A stretch of 36,087 nt of DNA from Chalciporus piperatus. Lineage: Eukaryota > Basidiomycota > Agaricomycetes > Boletales > Boletaceae. Of the stretch, positions 8,588 to 20,112 are shown one piece after another. The position numbers and the translations under genes are program-made. The stretch spans positions 1-36,087 of the forward strand of contig JBBPTG010000242.1 in NCBI GenBank assembly GCA_038093975.1, given 5' to 3'. The notes below the pieces were generated by a model. It saw nothing but the letters and a program-made list of their open reading frames with translations, did no database searches and had not been told where the DNA came from. Numbering within the stretch: the stretch's first letter is position 1; the number at the start of each line of letters is the position of its first letter.

Positions 8588-9254
8588 CTGTTTTCCTGTT
8601 GTTCTACTTCTTTAGCTTGTGCAATCCTACTATTTTCTTGCTCCGGCCTCGTCCTGTTTGTCCTGGGTTGCGTCTCCTCGCCGCGTCCTTCGTCCTGCGG
8701 TTTCTGGGTGGTCTCGTCTCCACCCGGCCCTCGTTAGGATTCGCTGCTCTGTCCATCCGGCCCGGGATCACCGGCTCGGGTGGACTGGGCAGCCTTATTC
8801 AGACGAAACCCAACATCAGCAGGAGTCCTTTCTCCATCTTACCTTTCCCACGACAGGGAAGCCACAAGTATATGGCTGGCTAAAACCTTGAATAAGCGGT
8901 GAGAATGGTCTAATATAGTGTATACAGCATATGACTACACTCAGAACATGTATACAACAAGGGCAAGTAGCTGAAATGAGAGGGGAAGCAAAGGAAAACA
9001 TATAATCTAGGAGATTCCCAATATGGACTGGAGTAGTGGCTGCTTCTGGCCATTGCCCCTGATGTCACCGCTTAATTGTCGCTTACATAATCCCCTTCAA
9101 AGACCGGCTATGATGAGGTAATCAAAAAAGCGGTGGTGTTATTGATGTACTATAGTAGACTACACTAGGGGATGTATCACCCTTTGCATGATAGCACAGT
9201 CCTGGGATATATCAAAACTGCCAGAGGTGGTGTCCGCATACACTTGGTATGGAA
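8588..9254. other. Gene-free stretch, end of Ngaro-1 and flank
   Basis: The first 240 bp are GC-rich and element-like; after about 8830 the sequence is AT-richer with no convincing ORF. A 10 bp inverted repeat, TAAGCGGTGA at 8893-8902 and TCACCGCTTA at 9065-9074, brackets 182 bp and could be a small MITE. No A or B repeat of the Ngaro type is visible. Confidence 0.4.
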
Positions 9255-12200
9255 CTACGCTTGAACCTGGGCTGCTTTTGACCACTTCAGTGGGTCACCT
9301 TGCTGCTCGAGAGCCTTCAGAAAGCCCGCTTTCTTCTCTTGGAATTTCTTTATCAATGTCTCACGATGCTGTGCTAGACGGGCGAGAACAACAGCAAATT
9401 GAAATACGGACATCGGATCCGTGGTGTCATACGACCAGCAGTTGCGTTCCATACTATACATCCCCTGCATAGTACAAAGCATGAAATTGGATCCACAAAA
9501 TGATAGCAACGTGTCTGTGCTCACCTTGTCATTTCGCCACCCCATCGTGATGATGCCTCGATTACCGTTGACTATGAGCCCGAAGACCGGCTCGTCGCCT
9601 AACCCAAGAGCATGAAGGAAGCACAACGACGACACAAGATAGGAGCGGCATTGATTCACTGCTTGGTACAGGGCTTTGTGACTTTTTTTCTTGTATTCAA
9701 CGACAAGGATCGGTAGGAGTAAGTCGTTCAGTGTACGCTCAGAAGGGTTGGAGGGAGATTCGGTTGGAGTGGCTCGGGTGGACATGGAAGGATCGTAGTA
9801 TATGAAGTTGTCGCGGATCAATTGCTTCTCACCGTTGCTCGCGGCCACGAATTTTTCCTCGTCGGTCTTCGACTTCGGGACGTCCAGCATCTTCGACTTC
9901 GGGATGGTCGGCGCCTTCGACTTCGGGACGGTCGGCGCCTTCGCCTCCGAAGGCGCCTCCTCGCTTATTCCAATCAACCGGTTGACCTCCCCGCTGTGGC
10001 GGTAAGAGGAATCTCTCCACGGCGCCTTGCTTGACCCCAGAATCTCGGGCTGAACAAGTGGTAGCTGCTCAAGGAACTTCGTATATGCGAAGTTCGTATT
10101 TGAAGTGTAGAGGTCCGGGATGACTGCAACGAAGACTGCATCGCAAACACCCAATTGAGGTTGCTTTTCCTTGTGTTTCGTGACGGTATGCGCAAAATCC
10201 TCCTTTCGGTCATTCCGTATTCGCAAGTTGCTTTCCATACGGGTTGCTTGATTGTAGGCGACAGACAATTGCGCCCTAAGGTAGCCGAGTTCCACCGAGG
10301 AGTGGTTGGAGCGATAGGGGGGACGGTAGAGAGCATGGAGCATTGAAATCGTGAGAGTTGAGTTCATTTCGACCCATTGTGAAAAAGAGCTGTGAATGGC
10401 CGTGTGTTCCATCGATCCATCGGCCATAGGATTGCGAGGGGCATTGAGTGTACACTCAAAACTAGCGATTTTGCGATCAAAATGTTGACCTGCAGGGACA
10501 TGAGGCAAGAGAGCTTACAGGGCATTACGCACTAGCTTGCTGTCACGGAGGTTACCGGTGAACATTAGCAATATCACATCCCAGACATGGCGACAATCCG
10601 CTTCAGTGGCACCACAATAATCACCGGTATTATCAGATGTGCCCCCAGATTGAGCGCTTATCAGAATATATGGGAAGTGAGATATCATGACTTGGGCCAA
10701 ATCCGATGGTAGATTCGGCATTCCCTCAGAAGACTTGATGATTTTCGCTCGAATGTCGTCGGGCCCATTCGGAAGGTCGTCCTGCTACTATTAGCGATGG
10801 AGCGAGGTACCACTCAATCACCTACTAAGTTGCTCCACCCTGGGATCCATCCGTCCGCAGTGATTTTATCATAAACTGCGATCCATGTATTGAAATCCTT
10901 CATCTCAGGATCATACGGCACCACGACTCTCGAGGTGATGAAAACATTGTGTTCCATCAACCAGTTAGAGGTCGGACTGTTATCACCGAGATCACAGTCA
11001 CTTTGTTTTGCAAAACTGTTCCGCGAATGAGACGTAGATGCGCCAAACAACCTTAGTTCATGCTTACCTTGAGTTTGACTGAGGTCTGCTCATAGTAACG
11101 GTCTCTCCAGGCCCGGGAGGGGGAAAGGCAAGGGGAGAGGACGATGGTGAGTTAGGGGCGATTGGTGATGAATTCCCTCTTGGGCACAATCAATGGCTTT
11201 ATGAGTGGAATAACGGAAAACTTACTCGCCACAAAAATCGTCATCCTGATCGACAGCCTGTGCCCAGCGCTTAATTATATCCTGACATTGTTCCCCGTAT
11301 AAGGGGTCCTCAACGACTAGGTCCGATCGCCACGAGAATGATGTACACCCACATGCTGATGCCTCAGCGATTACCCGATGATGGTTGCGAAGTTGGAAGA
11401 CGAATTGGGCAAATGCAAATGCATCGAGGGGCTTAGAAAGATCGAATATCCCGAGTGGCGTGCCTGTTTCGAGATCATCTGCGGCGGTTGCGAAATGGAC
11501 CAGGGGCTCAAGTCGAGTCAGACAAAAGAGGGATAAACCATTTTGCGAGACTCACCGGGTCATTAGCTCCGGACGTGTCAATCCAGGAAAAAACTATTCG
11601 ACCGATGTTTTCTGCGGACAGCACAAGGCCAATCGCAGGTTCATCGATGCTCCAAACGTGGCGCTGATACACCACACCGCTCAGTAACGCCTTGAAGTTG
11701 TCGGGATCCACGATCACAAACACAGGAAGTTCAGCCAAATATCGAATTCCGGTTCCAGCTAGAATGTGTGCATCAAAAGGCACCTCAATCGGCGATGCCT
11801 GTGGCGAGGAATCGGACGAAGGTCCGGCTTCAATTTCGTCCGATATAGTGGCCTTGCTAGAACCGTCTTCAATTCCGTCCGATGTGACCTTGTCAGAATC
11901 GTCCTCAATTCCGTCCGATGTGGCTTTGTCAGAATCGTCTTCAATCCCGTCCGATGTGGCCTTGTCAGAATCGTCTTCAATCCCGTCCGATGTGGCCTTG
12001 TCAGAATCGTCTTCAGTTCCGTGCGATGCGGTGACCTTGTCAGAATCGACTTCAATTTCGACCGATACGAACCCCGTGTCAGGATCATCGCTGGGAGACG
12101 CCGCGACTGGCATGACTACGTGCGACAAGACCAACGTAGCGTTGCCATCAAAGTCGCTTTCTGACAATGGATGGTTGCCAGGTTGACGGGGTTTGACGAA

Positions 12201-12645
12201 GCCAGCTTCGCAACTTAAACAGAGTCAGTCCCAATACTTAACATGGAGGCAAACCACTCAACTGGATGGAGAGATCACGTGAAACGGATCGCCAGACAGC
12301 TGTAGCGAATAAAAGCCACGGGTCGCGCGCACAACGAACACGATAGGGTGAGGAAGCAATGTCGCGCACGAGTGTGCTGATCGAAAGGATGGAATCAAAC
12401 ATGACAGCCAGCTGCTGCTCTAAGTCCGGGTCGGCGAATTCAATGTGCTCCGACGGTATAGCAGAAGGGTGGAATTTTACTTGCTGTTGTAGTATTAACA
12501 ACGAAGGTTTCGCGGGGGCTGAGATCGCGGGGTAGGGTCCGGCGGCTACCCAAGCCGGGAAAGAATGGGACAAGGCTCGAGCGAGCGGTGCAACACGTTC
12601 AGGCCAATCACCTGGTTTGGACACTCGGTGTTCGATAGGACCCAT
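9255..12645 (-). CDS. Multi-exon gene of unknown function with EYKKK motif
   Basis: Several minus-strand exons can be joined: from ATG 12645 to about 12246; about 12206-11556; 11506-11226; 11104-11068; an exon ending 10826; 10781-10556; 10489-9255. Introns at 11555-11507, 11225-11105, 10825-10782 and 10555-10490 are GT-AG and keep phase. The joins near 12220 and 11060 do not resolve cleanly, so either there is an unusual splice or the gene is damaged. The C-terminal exon has LLLPILVVEYKKKS followed by helices and NGNRGIITMGWR, which resembles the E-x-K part of PD-(D/E)XK nuclease folds; this is a weak inference. The middle has a 12-residue acidic repeat (DDSDKATSDGIE) and the C-terminal exon an APTVPKSK repeat. 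Large families of such uncharacterised proteins are known in mushrooms. No function is claimed. Confidence 0.55.
9865..9950 (-). repeat. 24-27 bp tandem repeat coding for P-K-S-K units
   Basis: About three imperfect units (ttcgacttcgggacggtcgg) encode APTVPKSK-like peptides on the minus strand, inside the gene at 9255-12645. Confidence 0.7.
11865..12040 (-). repeat. 36 bp tandem repeat coding for acidic 12-mers
   Basis: Four to five units of about 36 bp encode DDSDKATSDGIE-like peptides in frame on the minus strand. The middle copies are nearly identical, which suggests recent expansion or homogenisation. Confidence 0.85.
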
Positions 12646-12651
12646 GATCAA

Positions 12652-13580
12652 TCTATAGCCTATTGTGAGAGGGGATATGCATTCGCAAGATCACTGGAAA
12701 TACCTATGAGCAATCAGCCTGACCGGGAGGTCGGGGAGAAATGATGTGTTGAACTGAAAGCCTTCGGTCGCGGCGCTAGATCAATGATGTGGGTTGTGGC
12801 CTAGTAGGAACGACTGTCTTCCTGCGTACTACGGGGCTACCTACGGGAGACTAGTTGTGGCCAGAGGTTTGCTTCAAAAGTGTTTCTGGAACGCCAACAT
12901 GAAACTCGGACAAACAATTTGGAGTCGGCTATCCCGCAACCACACTAGTGCTCCGAAACCAATCCCAAACACGATTTCAACAACCACAACCCGGTAACTT
13001 TTGTTTCAGATGCAATCCCACACGACTCCAGAAAAATCCCGGACAAATCCCAACTCTCCAAACTTGATCAACGAAACGCCAGGGAAGGGACCCACCCCGA
13101 GTGATCGGGCTTAAGGACAATGGAAAACCTTCCTCAGTCAGCAGCATTGTTTCGCCAGAGATGGATTGGTCGCCGGTCATAGCATGACTCGAGGTACAAG
13201 ATATTGGGGCGCAGGATACTCTAGTGAATGGACACCCTTCATACACTCAGGTGCTATCAAGACCAAGATCTGATTCACTGTTAGATACTCGGTCTCTGTC
13301 TACGCGTTTGAACGGATAGTGGTTGGCGAATTGCACTTCAAATCCACTAGGCACAGCAGCTGGGTGTAGGGCCTCGTTTGTATCACAGAAGAGAGGCCAC
13401 ATAGCGTCTAGCTCCTACAGCGAATGTTATGTGAGATGCAGTTTTGACGGTGATAGCCCAAATGAGAGGGTGGTGCATGTTCGGCGAAGAACATAGCTGT
13501 ACGTCTGCAAAAACGGACTGCCAGGTATTAAAGCTAACGATGTGTCGCAGAGCGTTTCGAACGAGGGCTTACAGAGCATT
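12652..13580. other. Stretch without a supported gene
   Basis: Several 60-90 codon ORFs exist on both strands (for example 12977-13246 minus), but none has recognisable composition, splice logic or similarity to something known. It separates the unknown gene from the MPP10 relic. It may hold its promoter or the 5' exon of a neighbour. Confidence 0.4.
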
Positions 13581-14660
13581 CTAGACATCACTTTGATTTT
13601 TTGACGGTATCCCATTTTTCTGATTTTTGCGCTCTTTCCCCACGACAGTGACACCTTTGCCAGACTTGACAAGAGCAGCATCCTTCTGTTGCTTCACGGT
13701 TGCCTTTTTCGATTTCGCGTACTTGTCTACAGTCTTGTCCAATGCAGCGCGCATCTTCTTTCGTTTTCCGCTCCTTCGTTCTCCGAACTCGTTTTTCCGC
13801 TGGAGTTAACTCGCTACGTGCGCGGACATCGGACGACGATGGAGCGAGGACTTCTTCTGGGGCGAGTATAGTGGCCGCCGACCGGCCTGATGGCAACGCT
13901 GACTCGAGAGATGCGGCAGGCAGATCTGAGACCGTCGATATGTCTGCTTTTGGCTGTCCATCGCAGAATGAGTATACGGAGTGCTGGACTACGAAATGAA
14001 CATGTACGTACTGCTTTTGGAACGTAATGCGCGTTGCACAATGCGTCTAGCTTCGCACATATCCTCTCCCAAAGTTGTGTAATCTCGTCATGCTCCCGTT
14101 TTAACCGCCCATCTCGGTCGTCAGCGGAAGTACCTGTCTGCGCGGCGACATACTCGCCCTCGTAAATCTGAGCAAGTGATTGCGCGGATTTGGAATCCTT
14201 TAGCTCGATGAGGCGGGAGGGAAGGAAAGGAGTTGCTTCGACGGGCCGTTGACGCACAACGTCGTCGAACTGGTTTTCTTTTATGCGAGCTTTTATGCGA
14301 TCTTAGAGGGCTGCAACGACAGCTTCGGTGACGATGGGTGCACTACGGCTTGCACGCTCAAACTCGAGGTCTTCTTGGAGAAGGGAGTCGTGTGGACGTG
14401 TGCGGGAAGATGCTTCACCAAGAAGCGTCCAATCTTTTTTTGCTACGTTCTCCGCCTCTAGTGCATTTATCTCTGCTTGAATCGCAGCAACTCGCTGCTC
14501 GTGAGTGGACATCTTGGTTGGCCAGTAATCGACGTCGGACTCGGAAAGGGAATGTGTGAGACGGTTGTTTGTCCGGCGTGTTTGAAACGGACGGTGCTGA
14601 GTCTAAGTCGGGTTTGCCTGTTCTCGTCCGCGTCTTCGTCCTCGACAACGACGACGACAG
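13581..14660 (-). pseudogene. MPP10: C-terminal relic of U3 snoRNP protein MPP10
   Basis: Mpp10 is a component of the small-subunit processome that acts in 18S rRNA maturation in the nucleolus. The relic contains family landmarks: STHEQRVAAIQAEI, KDWTLLGEASSRTRPHDSLL, FDDVVRQRPVE, ELKDSKSAQSLAQIYE, KLDALCNAHYVPKA, ILAPEEVLAPSSSD and SELTPAEK. A 58 bp GT-AG intron (14011-13954) is kept. Two lesions are visible: an in-frame TAA at 14305-14303 where Glu is expected (AAL-stop-DRIKAR), and a frameshift in an A run (plus-strand TTTT 13764-13767), after which the family-like KKMRAALDKTVDKYAKSK continues in another frame to TAG 13583-13581. Upstream of about 14545 the frame breaks, with a remnant (EDEDADENRQTRL) near 14630. 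The N-terminal part, more than half of a normal Mpp10, is absent. It lies head to head with the BRR2 relic. Confidence 0.8.
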
Positions 14661-14757
14661 CGTCGAACAATCAGAAACTCAACTCAACCTCACCTGGCCT
14701 CATTTTACTTTCTTTTTCTTTGCTTTCTCTTCTTTCTTTTAGCGTAATATCGACAAA

Positions 14758-17700
14758 ATGTCGGGACGTCCCGCAGGAAAACCAGATCTTTCTGGGTACA
14801 ACTATGGCGCTATTTCCTCTCTCGTTCTCACTGCAGACCGTTCTGCGCTTCCACGGCGAGACAAGGAACCAGATGGTGCACCCACCTCTTTGGCCGGTCG
14901 TATAGACGCCAAGGAGATGGGCTCGCGCGTCCAACGAGCCGCTCCCAAGGACATCGAAAAGAAGAAGAAAACAGCAGGTGACGCTGGGAAACACGATGCT
15001 CTCGATAGAGCAGCTCCCTCAAAACGTCGCGTCGATACCGGCTTCGGATTTGACGTACCGGCCGCGTACCGCAGAAACGCGCGAGGTATACGAACTCATG
15101 TTGTCGGCTATTCACCAGGGCCTTGGCGACCAAGCACAGGATATCATCCGTAGCGCCACCGATACCGTTTTGGAGACGTTGAAAAACGAGAATATGAAGG
15201 ACTTTGACAAGAAGAAGGAGATCGAAGATGTTTTGGGGGGTATTACCAACGACGCATTTTCTCAGCTCGTCGCTTTGTCAAAGAAGATCACCGACTACGG
15301 CGCCGAGGACGAGACGATGGTCGACCCAGACATGGAGCGAAAAGATGCAGAGATTGACGAAGAAATGGGTGTGGCTGTTGTCTTCGACGAGGAAGAGCAA
15401 GAGGACGAGGACGAAGAAGGGTATGAAATCCGGGAAGAGAGCGAGGATGAGGAAGGAGCGGAGGGCGTGGATGAGGCAAATGAAGACGCCGAGGGAGAGG
15501 AGGATGGAGGTGAAGAGGAACTCGTCATCGGTGGGTCTGCCGCCGCCAAAGCAGGGCAAGCCAAAGTGGACAAGGACCTCGTCTCCCCTCACACTATCGA
15601 CGGTTTCTGGGTTCAGCGACAGATATCCGAAGTCTATTCAGATCCAGTGACAGCTGCCGACAAGGCTTCTGCCGTGCTTTCTATCCTTGGTTCGGAGTCG
15701 AATCTTCGCGACTGCGAAAACCAATTGATGGAGCTGTTCGAGTACCAGAGTTTCCACGTCATCACGAAATTCCTCAAGAATCGGGACGTCATCGTCTGGT
15801 GTACCAAGCTGATGCGTATCGATGCGGACGAGCGGGTCAATATCGAGGTGGCGATGCGGGAGAAGGGAGTGGGACGGATCTTGCGAGAGCTGGCGGGTGA
15901 CCGACAGGCGAAAAAGACACACGACGATGCGATGGACGTCGACGTCAAGCAAGCCGCTGCATCGGTGCCCAAGACCGCGACTCTCGCGCCCGGCTCGACA
16001 GTCCAGCCCAAGCGTATCGTCGACCTCGAGAGCATGGCATTTAGTCAGGGAGGGAACCTCATGTCGAACAAGAAGTGCAAGCTCCCGGAGGGCTCATTCA
16101 AGCGCTCCCGCAAGGGTTTCGAGGAAATTCATGTTCCAGCTCCGAAGAAGAATGTCGGCAGCGAAGACGAGCTTGTTCCCGTCACCAGCTTGCCCCAATG
16201 GGCGTGGGCTGCATTTTCTGTTCCGAGGCTCAACCGGGTACAAAGCAAGTGTTCCCTGTCGCTTTTGGCACGGACGAGCCCCTCCTCCTCTGTGCACCCA
16301 CCTCCTCTGTGCACCCACCGGCGCCGGAAAGGTGAGTTTGAAGTCATTATTCATCATTGTGCCCGGTCTCACATTGAGTGTTAGACCAACGTCGCTATGT
16401 TGACCATTATCAACGAACTCGCAAAGTACAGAGACGAGGAGACTGGCGAGTTCGCACTCGACCAGTTTAAGATCATCTACATCGCTCCAATGAAAGCCCT
16501 CGTTCAAGAGATGGTAGGCAACTTTACGTCTCGCCTTACCTCCGATTTCGGCGTAAAAGTCGGTGAGCTCACCGGTGACTCGCAAATGACGAAGCAGCAA
16601 ATTTCGGAGACCCAAATTATCGTCACGACGCCGGAAAAGTGGGATGTCATTACTCGCAAGAGTACGGATACCAGTTACACGAATCTCGTTCGCTTGATGA
16701 TCATCGACGAGATTCACCTGCTTCACGATGAACGTGGACCCGTCCTCGAGGCTGTCGTTTCTCGAACCATTCGGAGGATGGAGCAGACTGGTGACTACGT
16801 CAGGTTTGTTGCTCTCTCTGCAATGTTGCCCAATTATCAAGACGTCGCCACGTTTCTTCGCGTCGACGAGTCGAAGGGTCTTTTCTACTTCAACGCTTCC
16901 TACCGCCCATGTGTCTTCACAACAATTCATCGGTGTCACGGAGAAGAAAGCCATCAAGCGTTTCCAGGTCATGAACGAGGTTTGCTACGAGAAGCTCCTC
17001 GACCAGGCTGGAAAGAACCAAACGTTGGTCTTCGTCCACTCTCGGAAGGAGACTGCCAAGACCGCCCGGTTCATCCGTGACATGGCCATCGAGAAAGAGA
17101 CAATCACCCAATTCGTCCGACCCGATTCCGCCACGTGGGAGATTTTGACGGAAGAAGCTGGAAACGTAAAGGATTCCAATCTGCGGGACTTGCTTCCCTT
17201 CGGTTTCGCCATCCACCACGCTGGTATGTCGAGGGAGGATAGGACGCTCGTGGAGGAGCTTTTCGCGGATGGTTCCGTGCGGTATTGGTTTGTACAGCGA
17301 CTCTTGCGTGGGGTGTCAACCATCCCGCACACACTGTCATCATCAAAGGGACGCAGATCTACAACCCCGAGAAAGGACGATGGGTCGAGTTGTCTTCTCA
17401 GGACGTTCTCCAAATGCTTGGACGTGCTGGCCGACCTCAATACGACACTTACGGAGAAGGCATCATCATCACGAATCATTCGGAGCTTTAGTACTATCTC
17501 TCACTCATGAACCAGCAACTCCCCATCGAGTCGCAGTTCGTTGCCAAGTTGGCGGATAACTTGAACGCCGAGATCGTTCTTGGGACTGTCAGGAACCGCG
17601 ACGAAGCAGTGCAGTGGTTGGGGTACACTTACTTGTAAGTCTTCTGTAGAGCGTTTAGCATTGTCGTTACTGATCTTTCTTGCAAGGTATGTGCGTATGC

Positions 17701-20112
17701 TCAAGTCCCCCGGATTGTACGGCGTCGGTGTGGATTATCAAGACGACGATGGCGGTCTCGTCCAGAAACGCGCAGACATCATTCACTCCGCTGCTGCTCT
17801 CCTTGAGGAGTGCCACCTGGTCAAGTACGAACGCGCTTCCGGTCGATTCCAAAGCACCGAGCTCGGTCGTATCGCGTCTCACTATTACATCACGTACAAC
17901 TCGATGGCGACGTACAACCAACATTTGAGGCCATCGATGTCGATGTTGGAGCTATTCAGGGTCTTTGCTTTGTCGAACGAGTTTAAGCTGCTGCCGGTGA
18001 GTGATACTATCGTTTAGTACCCTCGAGTGACTAGCTGATGTTTGATTGGGCAGGTACGACAAGAAGAGAAGCTTGAGCTCGCGAAATTGCTGGAGTGCCC
18101 ATTCCCGTCAAGGAAAGCGTCGATGAACCTGCAGCCAAGATAAATGTGCTCTTGCAAGCATACATTTCCCAACTCAAGTTGGAAGGTGTGTCCTTTACAA
18201 CATCTCCGTCTCCAAGCCCGCTCATCGTGCGTTGTTCAGGTTTTGCGTTGGTTGCGGATATGGTTTTTGTTCAGCAATCCGCTGGACGTATATTACGTGC
18301 GATATTTGAGATTTGTCTCAAGAGAGGGTGGGCTGTGCCTGCACAGGCGTGTCTTTCTCTTTGCAAGATGGTCGAACGGCGGATGTGATTCACAAGTCAT
18401 TGTTATCCCTGTGGTGTTGATGTTGACTGACTTGGGACGGAATTGAATAGGTGGGGCTCGATGACGCCACTCTGTCAGTTCAAAGGTGTGCCCCAGGAAG
18501 TCATCCGGAAAGCGGAGGGCAAGCAATTCGTATGTGTATTTGTGCTTGACGGGATGAGGTGATGGCTGACTACGCCGCTTTAGCCATGGTACCGATACTT
18601 TGACCTGAACCCACCCGAACTTGGCGAACTTATCGGTATCCCTAATGCTGGCCGTCTCGTTCACCGACTCGTCCACAACTTCCCCAAACTGCAGTACGTA
18701 TTCTCGCCTGATTCTGATCGAAGACGTCCTCTCACGACACTGATAACTTCGCAGACTGCAAGCCCAAGTCCAGCCCATCACTCGGTCGCTTCTCCGCATT
18801 GACCTGTCCATCGTCCCCGATTTCCGCTGGGACGAGAAGATTCACGGCGGTGCCGAGTCGTTCATCATCATCGTTGAAGATGTCGACGGTGAAATCATTC
18901 TCTTCCATGACATGTTTGTCCTTCGACAACGTTACGCGCAGGACGAACACAACGTCACCATTACCGTTCCGATGTTCAAACCCATCTCTCCCAACTACTA
19001 CATCACCGTTGTATCCGATCGTTGGTTACATGCAGAGACGAGATTACCCATCTCGTTCAAGCACCTCATCCTCCCCGAGAAGTTCCCTCAACCGACACCG
19101 CTCCTCGACCTCGAACCTCTTCCCCTCTCTGCTCTACACACCAAAGAATTCGAAGCGATCTACTCGAGTACGATTCAAACGTTCAACAAGATCCAGACGC
19201 AGGTTTTCCAGGCCCTTTACACTTCCGACGAGAATGTGTTCATCGGCAGTGGGAAGACGATCTGTGCGGAGTTTGCGTTGATGAGGTTGTGGAGTAAGAA
19301 GGACAACTCGAGAGCGGTTTGTGTGGAGCCATACCAAGAGATGGTCGACCAACGGGTGACGGAATGGTGGCACAAGTTCAGCGGTGTGCAAGGAGGGAAG
19401 GAGATTGTGAGCTTGACAGGCGAGATGAGCGCTGATCTAAGGTTGTTGGAGAAGGGGGACGTCATTGTTTGCACGCCGACGCAGGTGAGCGTCAACTCGC
19501 TTGTTTTTCCTTCAGCGGTCAACAGCTGATGACATTTGTAGTGGGACGTTCTCTCTGGAAGATGGCGCCAGAGGAAGAACGTGCAGACGATTGCCTTGCT
19601 CATCGCCGACGAGGTTCAACTCGTTGGAGGCGAAGTTGGCCCAACATACGAAGTGATCATCTCGAGGACGCGGTATGTTTCTGCGCAGACAGAGATCAAG
19701 ACGCGTGTTGTAGCCTGCGGTGTATCGCTTGCCAATGCTAGGGACCTCGGGGAGTGGATTGGCGCTCCTTCGCATGCCATTTTCAACTTCTCACCAAGGT
19801 AAGCAGTCGAATGCATTTGTCGAGCATGTCGGGACTCATCAATCTTTCTTCGTGTAGCTCGCGACCCCTCGACATGGACATCCACCTCCAAAGTTTCGCT
19901 ATCCCTCACTATCCTTCGTTGATGATCGCCATGTCTAAACCCGCCTACCTCGCCACCATGGAATATGCCCCCGCAAAACCCGTTCTCGTCTTTGTCTCCT
20001 CACGACGTCAATGTCGTATGACGGTGGATGACCTCTTGTTACACTGTGCCGCTGACAACGATCCAGACTGGTTCCTCAACATCGAAGAGAAAAAGATAAT
20101 GAATATTCCAAA
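14758..20112 (+). pseudogene. BRR2: Degenerate, C-terminally truncated copy of BRR2 helicase
   Basis: Brr2 is the U5 snRNP Ski2-like helicase that unwinds U4/U6. The copy starts MSGRPAGKPDLSGYNY at 14758 and contains the PRTAETREVYE region, the acidic linker, cassette 1 (motif [41 protein letters not shown]), the Sec63 unit ([17 protein letters not shown]-like segments) and cassette 2 (GSGKTICAEFAL, IADEVQLVGG). Several GT-AG introns remain, for example 16332-16384 and 17635-17686. Lesions against the expected family reading: frame change near 15050; 1 bp loss at about 16250; 17 bp duplication at 16284-16317 splitting Walker A; two 1 bp losses near 16911-16925; 1 bp loss near 17280; nonsense TAG 17489-17491; about 4 bp loss near 18095; 12 bp in-frame loss in the second Walker A near 19246; family similarity ends after FLNIEE (about 20085). 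A true Brr2 is about 2150 residues, so it cannot be functional as full-length protein. Confidence 0.88.
16284..16317 (+). repeat. 17 bp tandem duplication in BRR2 motif I
   Basis: The 17-mer cctcctctgtgcaccca occurs at 16284-16300 and again at 16301-16317. It separates the CAPT part of the ATP-binding motif from GAGK and shifts the frame. It is the clearest single inactivating event in the relic. Confidence 0.95.

Larger units (their letters stand above)
2726..8830 (+). mobile_element. Ngaro-1: Ngaro-like YR retrotransposon, right end missing or unrecognised
   Basis: Gag, RT plus RNase H and tyrosine recombinase ORFs follow one another on the plus strand (2905-4975, 4371-6860, 7613-8587). 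No integrase of the retroviral type, no protease and no methyltransferase ORF is visible. Presence of a YR with no methyltransferase is the Ngaro pattern, as opposed to DIRS/PAT. The left end is set by the A-type repeat at 2726. After 8587 I cannot find a second copy of that repeat nor any B1-A2-B2 block. The right end (about 8830) is only where the GC-rich element-like sequence changes to AT-richer DNA, so it is approximate. Confidence 0.7.

Noticed and set aside
9974..10336. Overlapping minus ORF of 120 codons inside the unknown gene
   Set aside because: It is an out-of-frame shadow of the exon 10489-9255.
12977..13246. 89-codon minus ORF
   Set aside because: No known motif, and it does not join the neighbouring exons in phase.
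16094..16972. Long minus-strand ORF of 292 codons opposite BRR2
   Set aside because: It is antisense to a clear helicase coding region; composition follows from the sense codons and no domain is visible.
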